Source: an uncultured Clostridiaceae bacterium (GTDB taxonomy: Bacteria > Bacillota > Clostridia > TANB77 > CAG-508). From it: a stretch of 7,486 nucleotides of DNA. A model generated the notes under the pieces. The model was not told where the DNA came from and did not search any database. It saw only the letters and a list, made by a program, of their open reading frames with translations. The translations under genes and the position numbers were made by a program. This document shows, in pieces, positions 1-4,794 of this stretch. Within the stretch, counting starts at the first letter, position 1, and each line of letters starts with the position of its first letter. The stretch covers positions 1 through 7,486 of the forward strand of contig CATZDQ010000078.1 of the NCBI GenBank assembly GCA_958417695.1. The letters run 5' to 3'.

Positions 1-153
1 CCATCGTTCAAGCAAAGGATACACGTGCTGATTGCTTTTAGGGGGACGATTAAAAAATCAGACCGGAAGGTGATGGATTCTATCTTAAAAACAAACTATA
101 AGCAAATAGGAAATTCAACCATTACGTATTCCGTTAATCCGCATTTGATTTGA
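1..153 (+). CDS. C-terminal end of an unrecognised protein, cut by the window edge
   Basis: The first frame is open from base 1 to the TGA at 151-153 and gives 50 residues, ending in YSVNPHLI. The codon use is ordinary, and an intrinsic terminator begins two bases after the stop, so this is probably the true end of a gene whose start lies outside the window. The visible part is basic, mixed alpha/beta-like and has no membrane segment. I do not recognise the family. The base composition is less AT-rich than the genes at 2900-4400 and resembles the two small genes at 612-1103, so all three may belong to one accessory element, for example a plasmid-derived or integrative element. A replication or mobilisation protein is conceivable, but nothing visible proves it. 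Confidence 0.6.
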   Translation, partial: PSFKQRIHVLIAFRGTIKKSDRKVMDSILKTNYKQIGNSTITYSVNPHLI

Positions 154-155
154 GG

Positions 156-210
156 TAAGTGGGGAAAAGGTTTAGTTTTAAACTTTTACTCCACTTACTA
201 TTATTTTTTT
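156..210 (+). terminator. Intrinsic terminator after the first partial gene
   Basis: The outer arms TAAGTGG (156-162) and CCACTTA (191-197) pair perfectly. Inside them AAAA (165-168) pairs with TTTT (184-187), and GTTTA (170-174) pairs with TAAAC (179-183) around a four-base loop. A T-rich run ending in seven Ts follows at 201-210. The position immediately after a stop codon supports a terminator. Confidence 0.7.
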
Positions 211-567
211 AGAAAAAGTCTATAATACATAAAAATAATTTTTCTATGGAATTTTAGCAGGAGGGGTTGCTATAAAATTTTGCCAAATGATTTTCTCAAC
301 GAGCCATTTTAAAATGAATTTTTTTACAAAGTTATTTATAAAAATTTAACTTTTTAATTGTTTTACTTCATTTTGTAAATATAGTCGTTTTAGAAAGATG
401 TACTTTAATACTTGATAGAAGATGAAAATCTTTTTTAGGAATCTGCTTAATTATATTTGAACTAAAATATATTAAATATAAGTTTGCATAAAAAAACTGT
501 ATTATTTTATGAAAATATTATATATTAGAATTAGTATATTTTTACTACACCTTTGAAAAGGTAAACT
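211..567. other. AT-rich intergenic stretch with small palindromes, no gene seen
   Basis: I see no credible coding frame with a ribosome binding site here. Two structures stand out. One is a hairpin with arms TAGCA (255-259) and TGCTA (268-272) whose loop carries the purine run GGAGGGG. The other is a perfect 12-base palindrome CATTTTAAAATG (305-316) followed by a T run. There is also an ACCTTT/AAAGGT inverted repeat at 549-562. No clear promoter could be fixed; candidate -10 boxes at 507-530 lack a convincing -35. The stretch probably carries the promoter and leader of the operon starting at 612. Confidence 0.4.
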
Positions 568-589
568 TTTGGAGGTGTAAGCCTCCGAA
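568..589 (+). promoter_or_regulatory. Leader hairpin that mimics and sequesters a Shine-Dalgarno sequence
   Basis: GGAGG (571-575) pairs with CCTCC (582-586) around a six-base loop. The stem can extend by three pairs, TTT (568-570) with GAA (587-589), including one G-U. It has no T run after it, so it is not a terminator. It lies 10 bases upstream of the true AAGGAGG of the next gene. The CCTCC arm could instead pair with that downstream AGGAGG, which would make a translational switch. That alternative pairing is inference. Confidence 0.4.
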
Positions 590-611
590 CAATTATAAGG
601 AGGAATTGGTG

Positions 612-845
612 ATGAAAAATTATTTTGAAATGAATGAAGTTTCACAAGAGGTAGCAGATAGGCTTGAAGAACAGTTGTATGATTGCAAAGAAGACTGTAA
701 TAAGGGCAATCTATCAAGAAGTATGTTTAATGCCATTGCTCAGACCGTTTTAGACACTTTGGACAACTGGACACCCAGACTAACTACGCCTATGCGTTCA
801 GAAGTTCTTGATTGGTTTCAGTCCGAATATGGACTTTGTCTGTAA
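612..845 (+). CDS. Small acidic hypothetical protein, first gene of a two-gene operon
   Basis: The protein has 77 residues from the ATG at 612. An in-frame TTG (606) and GTG (609) lie upstream but are too close to the strong AAGGAGG at 597-603. The ATG leaves eight bases of spacing and is the better start. The protein is acidic, has two cysteines close together (DCKEDC) and a C-terminal half that looks helical, ending in SEYGLCL. There is no signal peptide or membrane segment. I do not recognise the family. The next gene starts 15 bases after the stop and has its own good ribosome binding site, so the two are almost certainly co-transcribed and end at the terminator at 1110. Small paired proteins of this kind are common cargo of integrative and plasmid elements; that origin is inferred. 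Confidence 0.7.
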   Translation: MKNYFEMNEVSQEVADRLEEQLYDCKEDCNKGNLSRSMFNAIAQTVLDTLDNWTPRLTTPMRSEVLDWFQSEYGLCL

Positions 846-860
846 ACAGGAGGTACTAAA

Positions 861-1103
861 ATGTTAAACCGAATTTGCATTACACCACAAAAAGGTTGTC
901 AAGGTTTATCTAATACACGGATTAAATCTGCATTTAAAAACATTTTTTTAGAAGAGCCGGTAATGGTACGAGTGGAAGGAAAAAATATTATTGTTCATAC
1001 TCCACTAGAGCTCAAAGATAAAAAAGTTCGCAGATTTGCAGGTAAACTGGGCACATTTTATCAGTTTCAAGGTGAAAACAATTCGTTTTCATTTAAATTG
1101 TAA
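861..1103 (+). CDS. Small basic hypothetical protein, second gene of the operon
   Basis: The protein has 80 residues. It starts at an ATG with AGGAGG (848-853) seven bases upstream, and this ribosome binding site begins right after the previous stop. It is basic and has alternating hydrophobic stretches (VMVRVEGKNIIVH, then FYQFQ and FSFKL at the end), which suggests a small beta-rich fold. There is no membrane segment or signal peptide. I do not recognise the family. The acidic partner upstream and this basic protein could form a complex, but only their adjacency supports that. Transcription ends at the strong hairpin seven bases after the stop. The less AT-rich composition matches the genes to its left and differs from the acetyltransferase region. 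Confidence 0.7.
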   Translation: MLNRICITPQKGCQGLSNTRIKSAFKNIFLEEPVMVRVEGKNIIVHTPLELKDKKVRRFAGKLGTFYQFQGENNSFSFKL

Positions 1104-1109
1104 TTACCG

Positions 1110-1156
1110 CACAATCCCCCTCTTTTTCGTAAAGAAAATAGAGGGGGTTGTGTTTT
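1110..1156 (+). terminator. Strong intrinsic terminator closing the small operon
   Basis: The arms at 1110-1128 and 1134-1152 are 19 bases each and pair with only two mismatches. They include CCCCCTCT against AGAGGGGG. TTTT follows at 1153-1156. The A-rich 5' flank is weak, so it probably works in the plus direction only. Confidence 0.85.
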
Positions 1157-1244
1157 AGTGAATATAATGAATATTTATAGTAAATACTTATATGTAAAAA
1201 TGTATAAATTTAGTTTTCTTATAACTCTTATCATAATGTTTATA

Positions 1245-1361
1245 AGATGTATAAGTTACTATTGGGCATATGAAATAAAAAACTCACTTGAAGTAGCATA
1301 TAGCAATGGACCAATTGAAAAGATTGGTTTATTTATGGAACTTAAAATTACATGTTTTTAG
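1245..1361 (+). pseudogene. Possible remnant of an ISL3-type transposase C-terminus
   Basis: An open frame in this region contains W-x-x-E-I-x-N-S (W codon at 1263) followed by AYSNGPIE (ending at 1319). ISL3-family DDE transposases carry a similar C-terminal pattern, roughly W-x-x-x-I-x-N-S followed by Y-S/T-N-G-P-x-E-G-x-N-N-K-I-K. Here the match stops after GPIE: the expected GxNNKIK block is lost and the frame ends shortly afterwards. The longer open frame begins at 1158, inside the flank of the terminator, and has no ribosome binding site, so I do not call an intact gene. The stretch is best read as a decayed insertion-sequence fragment. A chance resemblance in AT-rich DNA cannot be excluded. 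Confidence 0.4.
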
Positions 1362-1390
1362 GTATTTCTTAATACAAACATAAAATGTAT

Positions 1391-1430
1391 AAAAAAGCAG
1401 GGACAGAAAACTTTAAAAGTTTTCTGTCCC
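1391..1430 (-). terminator. Intrinsic terminator of the tRNA operon
   Basis: This is a perfect inverted repeat with arms at 1400-1414 and 1416-1430 (GGGACAGAAAACTTT and its complement) around one unpaired base. Read on the minus strand it is followed by TGCTTTTTT (complement of 1391-1399). The other side has no T run. It lies 60 bases after the 3' end of tRNA-Tyr. Confidence 0.8.
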
Positions 1431-1489
1431 AACTATTGATAAAGAACCATAAAAAAATAATACCAAAACCCAAAGGTCTTGATATTACT

Positions 1490-1575
1490 TGGTGGGCAGG
1501 GATGGATTCGAACCATCGTACTCGTATGAGAACAGATTTACAGTCTGCCGCCTTTAGCCACTCGGCCACCTACCC
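1490..1575 (-). tRNA. tRNA-Tyr (anticodon GTA)
   Basis: Read on the minus strand, the acceptor arm GGGTAGG pairs with CCTGCCC with one G-U. The anticodon stem-loop reads CAGACTGTAAATCTG, giving GTA for tyrosine. A long variable arm (about TCTCATACGAG) is present, as expected of a class II bacterial tRNA-Tyr. The T arm carries GGTTCGAATCC, the discriminator base is A, and CCA is encoded (complement of 1490-1492). It lies about 40 bases after tRNA-Met and shares its promoter and terminator. Confidence 0.95.
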
Positions 1576-1615
1576 ATATATTTTTTTAACGTTAGTGGAT
1601 ACCATTATATAGAAA

Positions 1616-1692
1616 TGGTGCTCCCTCAAGGATTTGAACCTTGGACCCACCGGTTATGAGCCGGTTGCTCTGACCAACTGAGCTAAGGGAGC
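1616..1692 (-). tRNA. tRNA-Met (anticodon CAT), probably the elongator
   Basis: Read on the minus strand, acceptor arm GCTCCCT pairs perfectly with AGGGAGC. The D arm reads AGCTCAGTTGGTCAGAGC. The anticodon stem-loop ACCGGCTCATAACCGGT gives CAT, and the T arm carries GGTTCAAATCC. CCA is encoded (complement of 1616-1618). The fully paired first acceptor base pair argues against initiator tRNA, which has a 1-72 mismatch. A CAT anticodon could also belong to tRNA-Ile2 with lysidine at base 34, and I cannot separate these by eye. Confidence 0.93.
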
Positions 1693-1711
1693 AAATCCTA
1701 ACGCGATTTTT

Positions 1712-1740
1712 ATTATACAAAATATTTATAAGAATGTCAA
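1712..1740 (-). promoter_or_regulatory. Consensus SigA promoter of the tRNA-Met/Tyr operon
   Basis: On the minus strand TTGACA (complement of 1735-1740) is followed after exactly 17 bases by TATAAT (complement of 1712-1717). Both hexamers match the consensus perfectly. The start point would fall about 1704, just upstream of tRNA-Met. Such a strong promoter is expected for stable RNA genes. Confidence 0.9.
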
Positions 1741-1819
1741 GAGAAATTATTAAAAAAAATAAAAAGTAGGGAAGAAATAATTGAAATTGAGAAACATAAA
1801 GAGAAAAGAAGTCAATACA

Positions 1820-1871
1820 TAAAAATACCACTTTTTTACTAAATGGATTTATTTAATAAAGAAGTGGTATT
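1820..1871 (-). terminator. Intrinsic terminator after the glycosyltransferase gene
   Basis: The arms AATACCACTT (1824-1833) and AAGTGGTATT (1862-1871) pair perfectly and extend inward by about four pairs with one G-U. On the minus strand the hairpin runs into a T run (complement of 1820-1825). It lies 20 bases after the stop of the minus-strand gene. Confidence 0.65.
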
Positions 1872-1890
1872 CTTAAAAAATATGAAATTC

Positions 1891-2583
1891 TTACTGTATA
1901 ATTTTATCGGCTTCTTCTTGGGAAAGGTAACCATATTTAACCATAGAACGAATAACTTTCCCTTGTCTACTTCTAGCCAAATCTGGATTAATAGTAGGAG
2001 CATAAACAGAAGGGGCATTAGGGACACCTGCTAACATAGTTGACTCATATAAAGTAAGGTCTTTAGGTTCTTTTTTATAATAGCCATTAGCAGCTTCTTT
2101 AATGCCATAATAACCTTCGCCAAAATAAATGGTATTCATATATAGTTCTAAAATATCCTCCTTCGAGTAATTTTTTTCTAACTCCATAGCCATAAAAATT
2201 TCAGCAATTTTTCTAGAAATAAAATCATCCTCTGTAATAAAATACAAATTTTTGGCTACCTGCTGAGTAATGGTACTGCCACCTTCGTTCAACTCGCCAG
2301 CACGAATATTAGAAACAATTGCCCTACCAATGGAAATCACGTCAATAGCACCATGTTCCTTAAAACGATGATCTTCTACTGCAATAATAGCATTTTTATA
2401 ATCATCTGGGACATCCTCTTTTTTAGTATAATTTTCATCACTTTGAATCTTTTCTATTTTGTCTTTTAAACTCATTTCCTCTATAGCGGATTTATATAAC
2501 TTATGACCATTTAAAATCACAACAGTTGAAACAATTATCATAACCGCTAATAAAAGAAGGAGCCCTCTTTTTACATATTTCAT
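1891..2583 (-). CDS. Stand-alone peptidoglycan glycosyltransferase (GT51, penicillin-binding-protein type)
   Basis: This 230-residue protein should polymerise lipid II into glycan strands on the outer face of the membrane. Residues 7-25 form an uncleaved N-terminal anchor (LLLLLAVMIIVSTVVIL). The GT51 motifs follow in order: EDHRFKEHG at 70-78 with catalytic Glu70, GGSTITQQVAKN at 101-112, RKIAE at 124-128, and LELYMNTIYFGEGYYG at about 145-160. The chain ends soon after the glycosyltransferase fold, with no transpeptidase domain. It is therefore monofunctional, of MtgA/SgtB-like architecture and about the usual length for that group, or a class A PBP reduced to its first domain. The ATG has AAGGAGG eight bases upstream. 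The gene has its own promoter and terminator, so it is monocistronic. All expected motifs are intact, and I see no sign of decay. Confidence 0.93.
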   Translation of the reverse strand: MKYVKRGLLLLLAVMIIVSTVVILNGHKLYKSAIEEMSLKDKIEKIQSDENYTKKEDVPDDYKNAIIAVEDHRFKEHGAIDVISIGRAIVSNIRAGELNEGGSTITQQVAKNLYFITEDDFISRKIAEIFMAMELEKNYSKEDILELYMNTIYFGEGYYGIKEAANGYYKKEPKDLTLYESTMLAGVPNAPSVYAPTINPDLARSRQGKVIRSMVKYGYLSQEEADKIIQ

Positions 2584-2609
2584 ATTTGATTCCTCCTTAT
2601 GATAATTGT

Positions 2610-2639
2610 ATTATACAACATCGTTATGAAAAAAGACAA
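2610..2639 (-). promoter_or_regulatory. Promoter of the glycosyltransferase gene
   Basis: On the minus strand TTGTCT (complement of 2634-2639) is followed by an 18-base spacer and a perfect TATAAT (complement of 2610-2615). The transcript would begin around 2603, about 20 bases before the start codon. That leaves a short leader containing the AAGGAGG. Confidence 0.7.
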
Positions 2640-2706
2640 ATTATTTTCTTAAAAAATTATGAATATTTTTAAAGATACTTGTGTATTATTTATGTAAATT
2701 TGAAAT

Positions 2707-2735
2707 TTGACAAAAGTAAGAAAATATGGTAACAT
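2707..2735 (+). promoter_or_regulatory. Promoter of the acetyltransferase leader
   Basis: TTGACA (2707-2712) is a perfect -35 box. After 17 bases comes TAACAT (2730-2735), a four-out-of-six match to TATAAT. The start point would be near 2742. This gives a leader of about 170 bases before the acetyltransferase ATG, far longer than needed for translation alone. Confidence 0.65.
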
Positions 2736-2833
2736 ATAAAACATATTCAAGAGTTTACCTAAAGTAATGAACTTGAGCGGTAAAGGGTAGTATAAAATAT
2801 ACAAAACTACTTACACTTAAAAAGTGAGAGTAT

Positions 2834-2857
2834 ATGAGTCTTGCAAAGGAGTCTTAA
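2834..2857 (+). CDS. Possible leader peptide MSLAKES within the attenuator
   Basis: This is a seven-codon frame whose codons read through the whole left arm of the terminator hairpin. Its TAA stop shares the final A with the ATG of the next small frame (TAATG), a classical translational-coupling overlap. The upstream GTGAGAG is only a weak ribosome binding site and lies very close, so initiation here is uncertain. A ribosome on this frame would unfold the terminator and allow read-through. Confidence 0.3.
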   Translation: MSLAKES

Positions 2858-2881
2858 TGGGCTTCTTTGCAAGGCTTTTTT
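2840..2881 (+). terminator. Intrinsic terminator inside the leader (attenuator hairpin)
   Basis: CTTGCAAAGGAG (2840-2851) pairs with CTTCTTTGCAAG (2862-2873). This makes a 12-base-pair stem with a single G-U, followed by GC and six Ts (2876-2881). It sits between a good promoter and the acetyltransferase start, so it should stop most transcripts unless it is opened. The left arm contains the ribosome binding site AAAGGAG of the small frame at 2857, and the loop holds that frame's ATG. The hairpin therefore also hides a translation start. Confidence 0.8.
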
Positions 2882-2910
2882 GCATAATAAAAAAGAAAGG
2901 ATTGAGTTAA
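2857..2910 (+). CDS. Leader peptide of 17 residues, spanning the terminator and ending at the acetyltransferase
   Basis: AAAGGAG (2845-2851) lies five bases before this ATG, which makes it the best-supported start in the leader. The peptide reads MGFFARLFCIIKKKGLS. Its TAA at 2908-2910 is two bases from the acetyltransferase ATG at 2913, so a terminating ribosome could re-initiate directly on the main gene. The frame reads through the right arm and T run of the terminator hairpin. Short hydrophobic-then-basic leader peptides of this length are typical of drug-inducible resistance genes such as erm, but this sequence is not one I recognise. The alternative is that the frame is accidental and only the hairpin matters. 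Confidence 0.5.
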   Translation: MGFFARLFCIIKKKGLS

Positions 2911-2912
2911 AT

Positions 2913-3458
2913 ATGGAAAATAAAGCATATGGACAATTAAAGTTAGTATTGCCAACAGAAGAATATAAATCAAAGGTTGAAGAATACTTACAAGAATTTC
3001 TTGAGAATGGAGAATACGAAATAGCAGGAGATGGAGGGTTAGACAGAATTAAAGATTTTGATGAATGGCTAAAGAAAATACAAAATGACCTATCAGAAGA
3101 AAATATTGAAGATAATAGAATTCCAGCTACACTTTATTTAACAAAAAGAAAATCTGATAATAAAATTGTTGGCAATTTACAGATTAGACATAAGTTAAAT
3201 GAAAAATTATTACTTTATGGCGGGCATATAGGAGATAGTATAAGACCATCTGAAAGAAGAAAAGGATATGCAACAGAACAAATAAGATTAGCATTATATA
3301 AATGTAAGAAATTAGGTATTGACAGGGTTCTAATGGATTGTGATAAAACGAATATAGGTTCAGCTAAAAGTATTATAAATAATGGTGGAATACTTGAAAA
3401 TGAAGTATATATTAATAATGAACTGATACAAAGATATTGGATTAGTTTAAAAGAATAG
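2913..3458 (+). CDS. GNAT-family N-acetyltransferase, COG3981-like
   Basis: The protein has 181 residues and should transfer an acetyl group from acetyl-CoA to an amine in the cytoplasm; the substrate is unknown. The acetyl-CoA loop is visible as RPSERRKGYAT at 111-121, with R-R-K-G-Y-A (115-120) fitting Q/R-x-x-G-x-A/G. It is preceded by the strand LYGGHIGDSI. The block IPATLYL (70-76), IVGNLQIRHKLNE and GGHIG together are the pattern of the COG3981 predicted acetyltransferases. A longer in-frame opening from 2841 runs through the terminator hairpin and lacks a start site. The ATG at 2913 has GAAAGGA 11 bases upstream, slightly far, which fits coupling to the leader peptide. The attenuated leader hints at a resistance or stress role, but that is not proven. 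The DNA is very AT-rich. Confidence 0.88.
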   Translation: MENKAYGQLKLVLPTEEYKSKVEEYLQEFLENGEYEIAGDGGLDRIKDFDEWLKKIQNDLSEENIEDNRIPATLYLTKRKSDNKIVGNLQIRHKLNEKLLLYGGHIGDSIRPSERRKGYATEQIRLALYKCKKLGIDRVLMDCDKTNIGSAKSIINNGGILENEVYINNELIQRYWISLKE

Positions 3459-3761
3459 GCAAATCGATATGTTAATGGAAAATCTAAAAATACAGTAAAG
3501 CCAATTAAAAGCAATCCATTTGTTGGATATATTTGTTACTACCATTTAAAAGAAAGTGCTAATAAGATGATTATATTAAGTAGTAAGTACATAATAACAA
3601 TTATAAATGGTTGGAATATAATTCAAAAGTAAAATTAACAGCAATTTTTGATGAAAGTAATAAAAAAATATTTTGATATAGTGAGAAAAATTAAAAAGGT
3701 ATAGTAGGTCAAGAGATAAAAATGATAAAAGAAAAATATAATGTATAAGGAGTAGAAAATA
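3459..3761 (+). other. Very AT-rich spacer with a possible gene remnant
   Basis: After the acetyltransferase TAG the same frame stays open for 57 more codons, to a TAA at 3630-3632, and reads NPFVGYICYYHLKESANK in its middle. It has no ribosome binding site and its only ATG is late, so it is not an independent gene. The acetyltransferase has a normal family ending (LIQRYWI) before the TAG. The stretch may be a decayed fragment of another gene or chance. The rest, up to the ribosome binding site at 3747, shows no clear gene, promoter or terminator. Confidence 0.35.
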
Positions 3762-4226
3762 ATGAAAATAACAATAGAAATTCCTCAAATAAAGGATTTT
3801 AATAAAGTAAATGAAGTAGCTAAACAAGTACACAACTTGCATGTAAATTGGCGACCAGATTTATATTTAAGAGTAGAAGAGGTAATTAGCAAAGAAAACT
3901 TTGAAAGAATGATACAGATGAAAGAAATATTTGTAGCAAAAAAGCAAGATAAGATTGTGGGATATATGACTTTAAATATGAAAGAAAAAAATAATCCTAG
4001 TATGAGATATAGAAAACAGTTACAAATTGAAGCGATATGTGTGGATGAAAAAAATAGAAGAGAGGGAATTGGAACGAAATTATTAGAATATGCAAAAAAA
4101 TGGGGAAAAGAAAATAATTGTACAGACTTATATTTGACAGTAAATAAAGAGAATGCAAATGCAATAAAAATTTATGAAGAATTTGGATTTCAAGTAAAAA
4201 GTATAGCATATTCAATGCAAATATAA
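3762..4226 (+). CDS. GNAT-family N-acetyltransferase, short form
   Basis: The protein has 154 residues, the size of a single GNAT domain. The acetyl-CoA motif is R-R-E-G-I-G at 99-104, preceded by the strand IEAICVDEKN, the usual order of strand 4 and the pyrophosphate-binding loop. IFVAKKQDKIVGYM (about 56-69) forms the expected beta-hairpin, and ANAIKIYEEFGF near the end is the common C-terminal GNAT signature. AAGGAG (3747-3752) with nine bases of spacing supports the ATG at 3762. The substrate cannot be told from sequence; ribosomal-protein-type (RimI-like) and small-molecule GNATs share this layout. It is the second of three consecutive GNAT genes, but they differ in subfamily and do not look like recent duplicates. 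No promoter of its own is obvious. Confidence 0.88.
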   Translation: MKITIEIPQIKDFNKVNEVAKQVHNLHVNWRPDLYLRVEEVISKENFERMIQMKEIFVAKKQDKIVGYMTLNMKEKNNPSMRYRKQLQIEAICVDEKNRREGIGTKLLEYAKKWGKENNCTDLYLTVNKENANAIKIYEEFGFQVKSIAYSMQI

Positions 4227-4244
4227 AAATGTGAGTTGATAAGA

Positions 4245-4373
4245 ATGAAATATTTTAAAAAATTAATAGGAGAAAGACTTTATTTGTCACCACGAAATAA
4301 TGAAGATATAGAAAAATTTACAGAGTGGTTGAATGACTTTGAAACAACAAACTATATTGGAAGAAGTGCATAA
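4245..4373 (+). pseudogene. Truncated GNAT acetyltransferase, N-terminal 42 codons only
   Basis: The frame begins MKYFKKLIGERLYLSPRN and continues with EDIEKFTEWLND to NYIGRSA, then stops. This is the typical opening of RimJ/RimL-type GNAT proteins, which carry GERxxLxP followed by a D-x-E-x-x-x-x-W-L-N-D pattern. The core strands and the acetyl-CoA loop, which come later in a chain of about 180 residues, are missing, and no matching continuation appears in the other frames downstream. It starts 18 bases after the previous stop with only a weak ribosome binding site (GTGAGTTGAT). It looks like an operon member that lost its 3' end by deletion, and should be inactive. Confidence 0.75.
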
Positions 4374-4734
4374 TTAAAATAGAAAATGATTCAAAAGAAA
4401 TAGTTTTCATAATATTATTTGGTTATTATTTTTCTATCTTATATGCTATTATAAATATTAAGTAAGAATGACAGTTGCAATATGTAATAGACATATATAT
4501 ATTACAAGCCACGTGGAGTGCTGTTCGGTGCTATGTTTAAAAGATTCGATACAATAGTTGAATTTAGTGCTTTTGAGGAGTTTATTAGTTTTGATAGAAA
4601 AGGCAAAAATAAGGCTAAAAGAACAGAAAATCATAAAATTAAGGTAACAATAGAAGTTAATATGGTATGCGGAGCAATATGTATTTTATAGAAATATAAG
4701 GTACATATTTTTTCTAAAAATTTATTAAAACAAC
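4374..4734 (+). other. Degraded AT-rich region with a short unassigned frame and inverted repeats
   Basis: There is a weak AT-only hairpin, ATAATA (4409-4414) with TATTAT (4424-4429) and then a few Ts, which might be a terminator for the acetyltransferase genes. A second inverted repeat pairs TGTAATA (4483-4489) with TATTACA (4500-4506). From 4500 a frame is open to the TAG at 4689-4691. Its only internal ATG (4533) gives 52 residues (beginning MFKRFDTIVEF), with no ribosome binding site. I do not recognise it. It may be the decayed end of a gene lost from the site. Confidence 0.35.
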
Positions 4735-4763
4735 TTGAACAATAAACAGATGTTTGATATAAT
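4735..4763 (+). promoter_or_regulatory. dinD promoter with a LexA-box-like palindrome in its spacer
   Basis: TTGAAC (4735-4740) and a perfect TATAAT (4758-4763) are separated by 17 bases. Within the spacer lies the palindrome AAAC-AGAT-GTTT (4744-4755). Gram-positive LexA boxes follow GAAC-N4-GTTC/T, so this is a good but not perfect match, with A in place of the first G. A repressor bound there would cover the promoter. Position, symmetry and the DNA-damage gene behind it support SOS control. Confidence 0.6.
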
Positions 4764-4794
4764 TATAAAAACTTAAAAATTGGAGATGATAATA

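Larger units (their letters stand above)
2742..2912 (+). promoter_or_regulatory. Structured 5' leader with tiny reading frames, likely an attenuator
   Basis: The leader can form several stems in order. TTTACC (2754-2759) pairs with GGTAAA (2779-2784), enclosing AAGT/ACTT (2762-2765 with 2771-2774). GTAGT (2787-2791) pairs with ACTAC (2806-2810), and CACTT (2814-2818) with AAGTG (2822-2826). Last comes the terminator hairpin at 2840. TTCAAG (2746-2751) can also pair with CTTGAG (2772-2777), which crosses the first stem, so a pseudoknot or an alternative fold is possible. Small frames start at 2767, 2834 and 2857. I recognise no known riboswitch class. The layout fits ribosome-dependent attenuation, as known for many antibiotic-resistance genes in Firmicutes, but that is inference. 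Confidence 0.5.

Noticed and set aside
502..717. Minus-strand frame opposite the first small gene
   Set aside because: It is antisense to a better-supported gene and its leader, with no ribosome binding site and poor composition.
1385..1831. Open frames on both strands across the tRNA region
   Set aside because: They overlap the two tRNA genes and the terminator; the apparent peptides are translations of tRNA sequence.
2841..2912. N-terminal extension of the first acetyltransferase from TTG at 2841
   Set aside because: It would translate through the terminator hairpin and has no ribosome binding site; family similarity begins after the ATG at 2913.
2742..2912. T-box or a named riboswitch class
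   Set aside because: I see no T-box sequence (GGTGGNACCGCG type) and no core of a riboswitch class I know.
3576..3842. Minus-strand hydrophobic frame
   Set aside because: Its Phe/Leu/Tyr-rich composition is the typical shadow of AT-rich DNA opposite the second acetyltransferase and its spacer.
4780..4794. dinD start at TTG 4780 or ATG 4786
   Set aside because: Both overlap the GGAG that serves as ribosome binding site for the TTG at 4795, and neither has its own.
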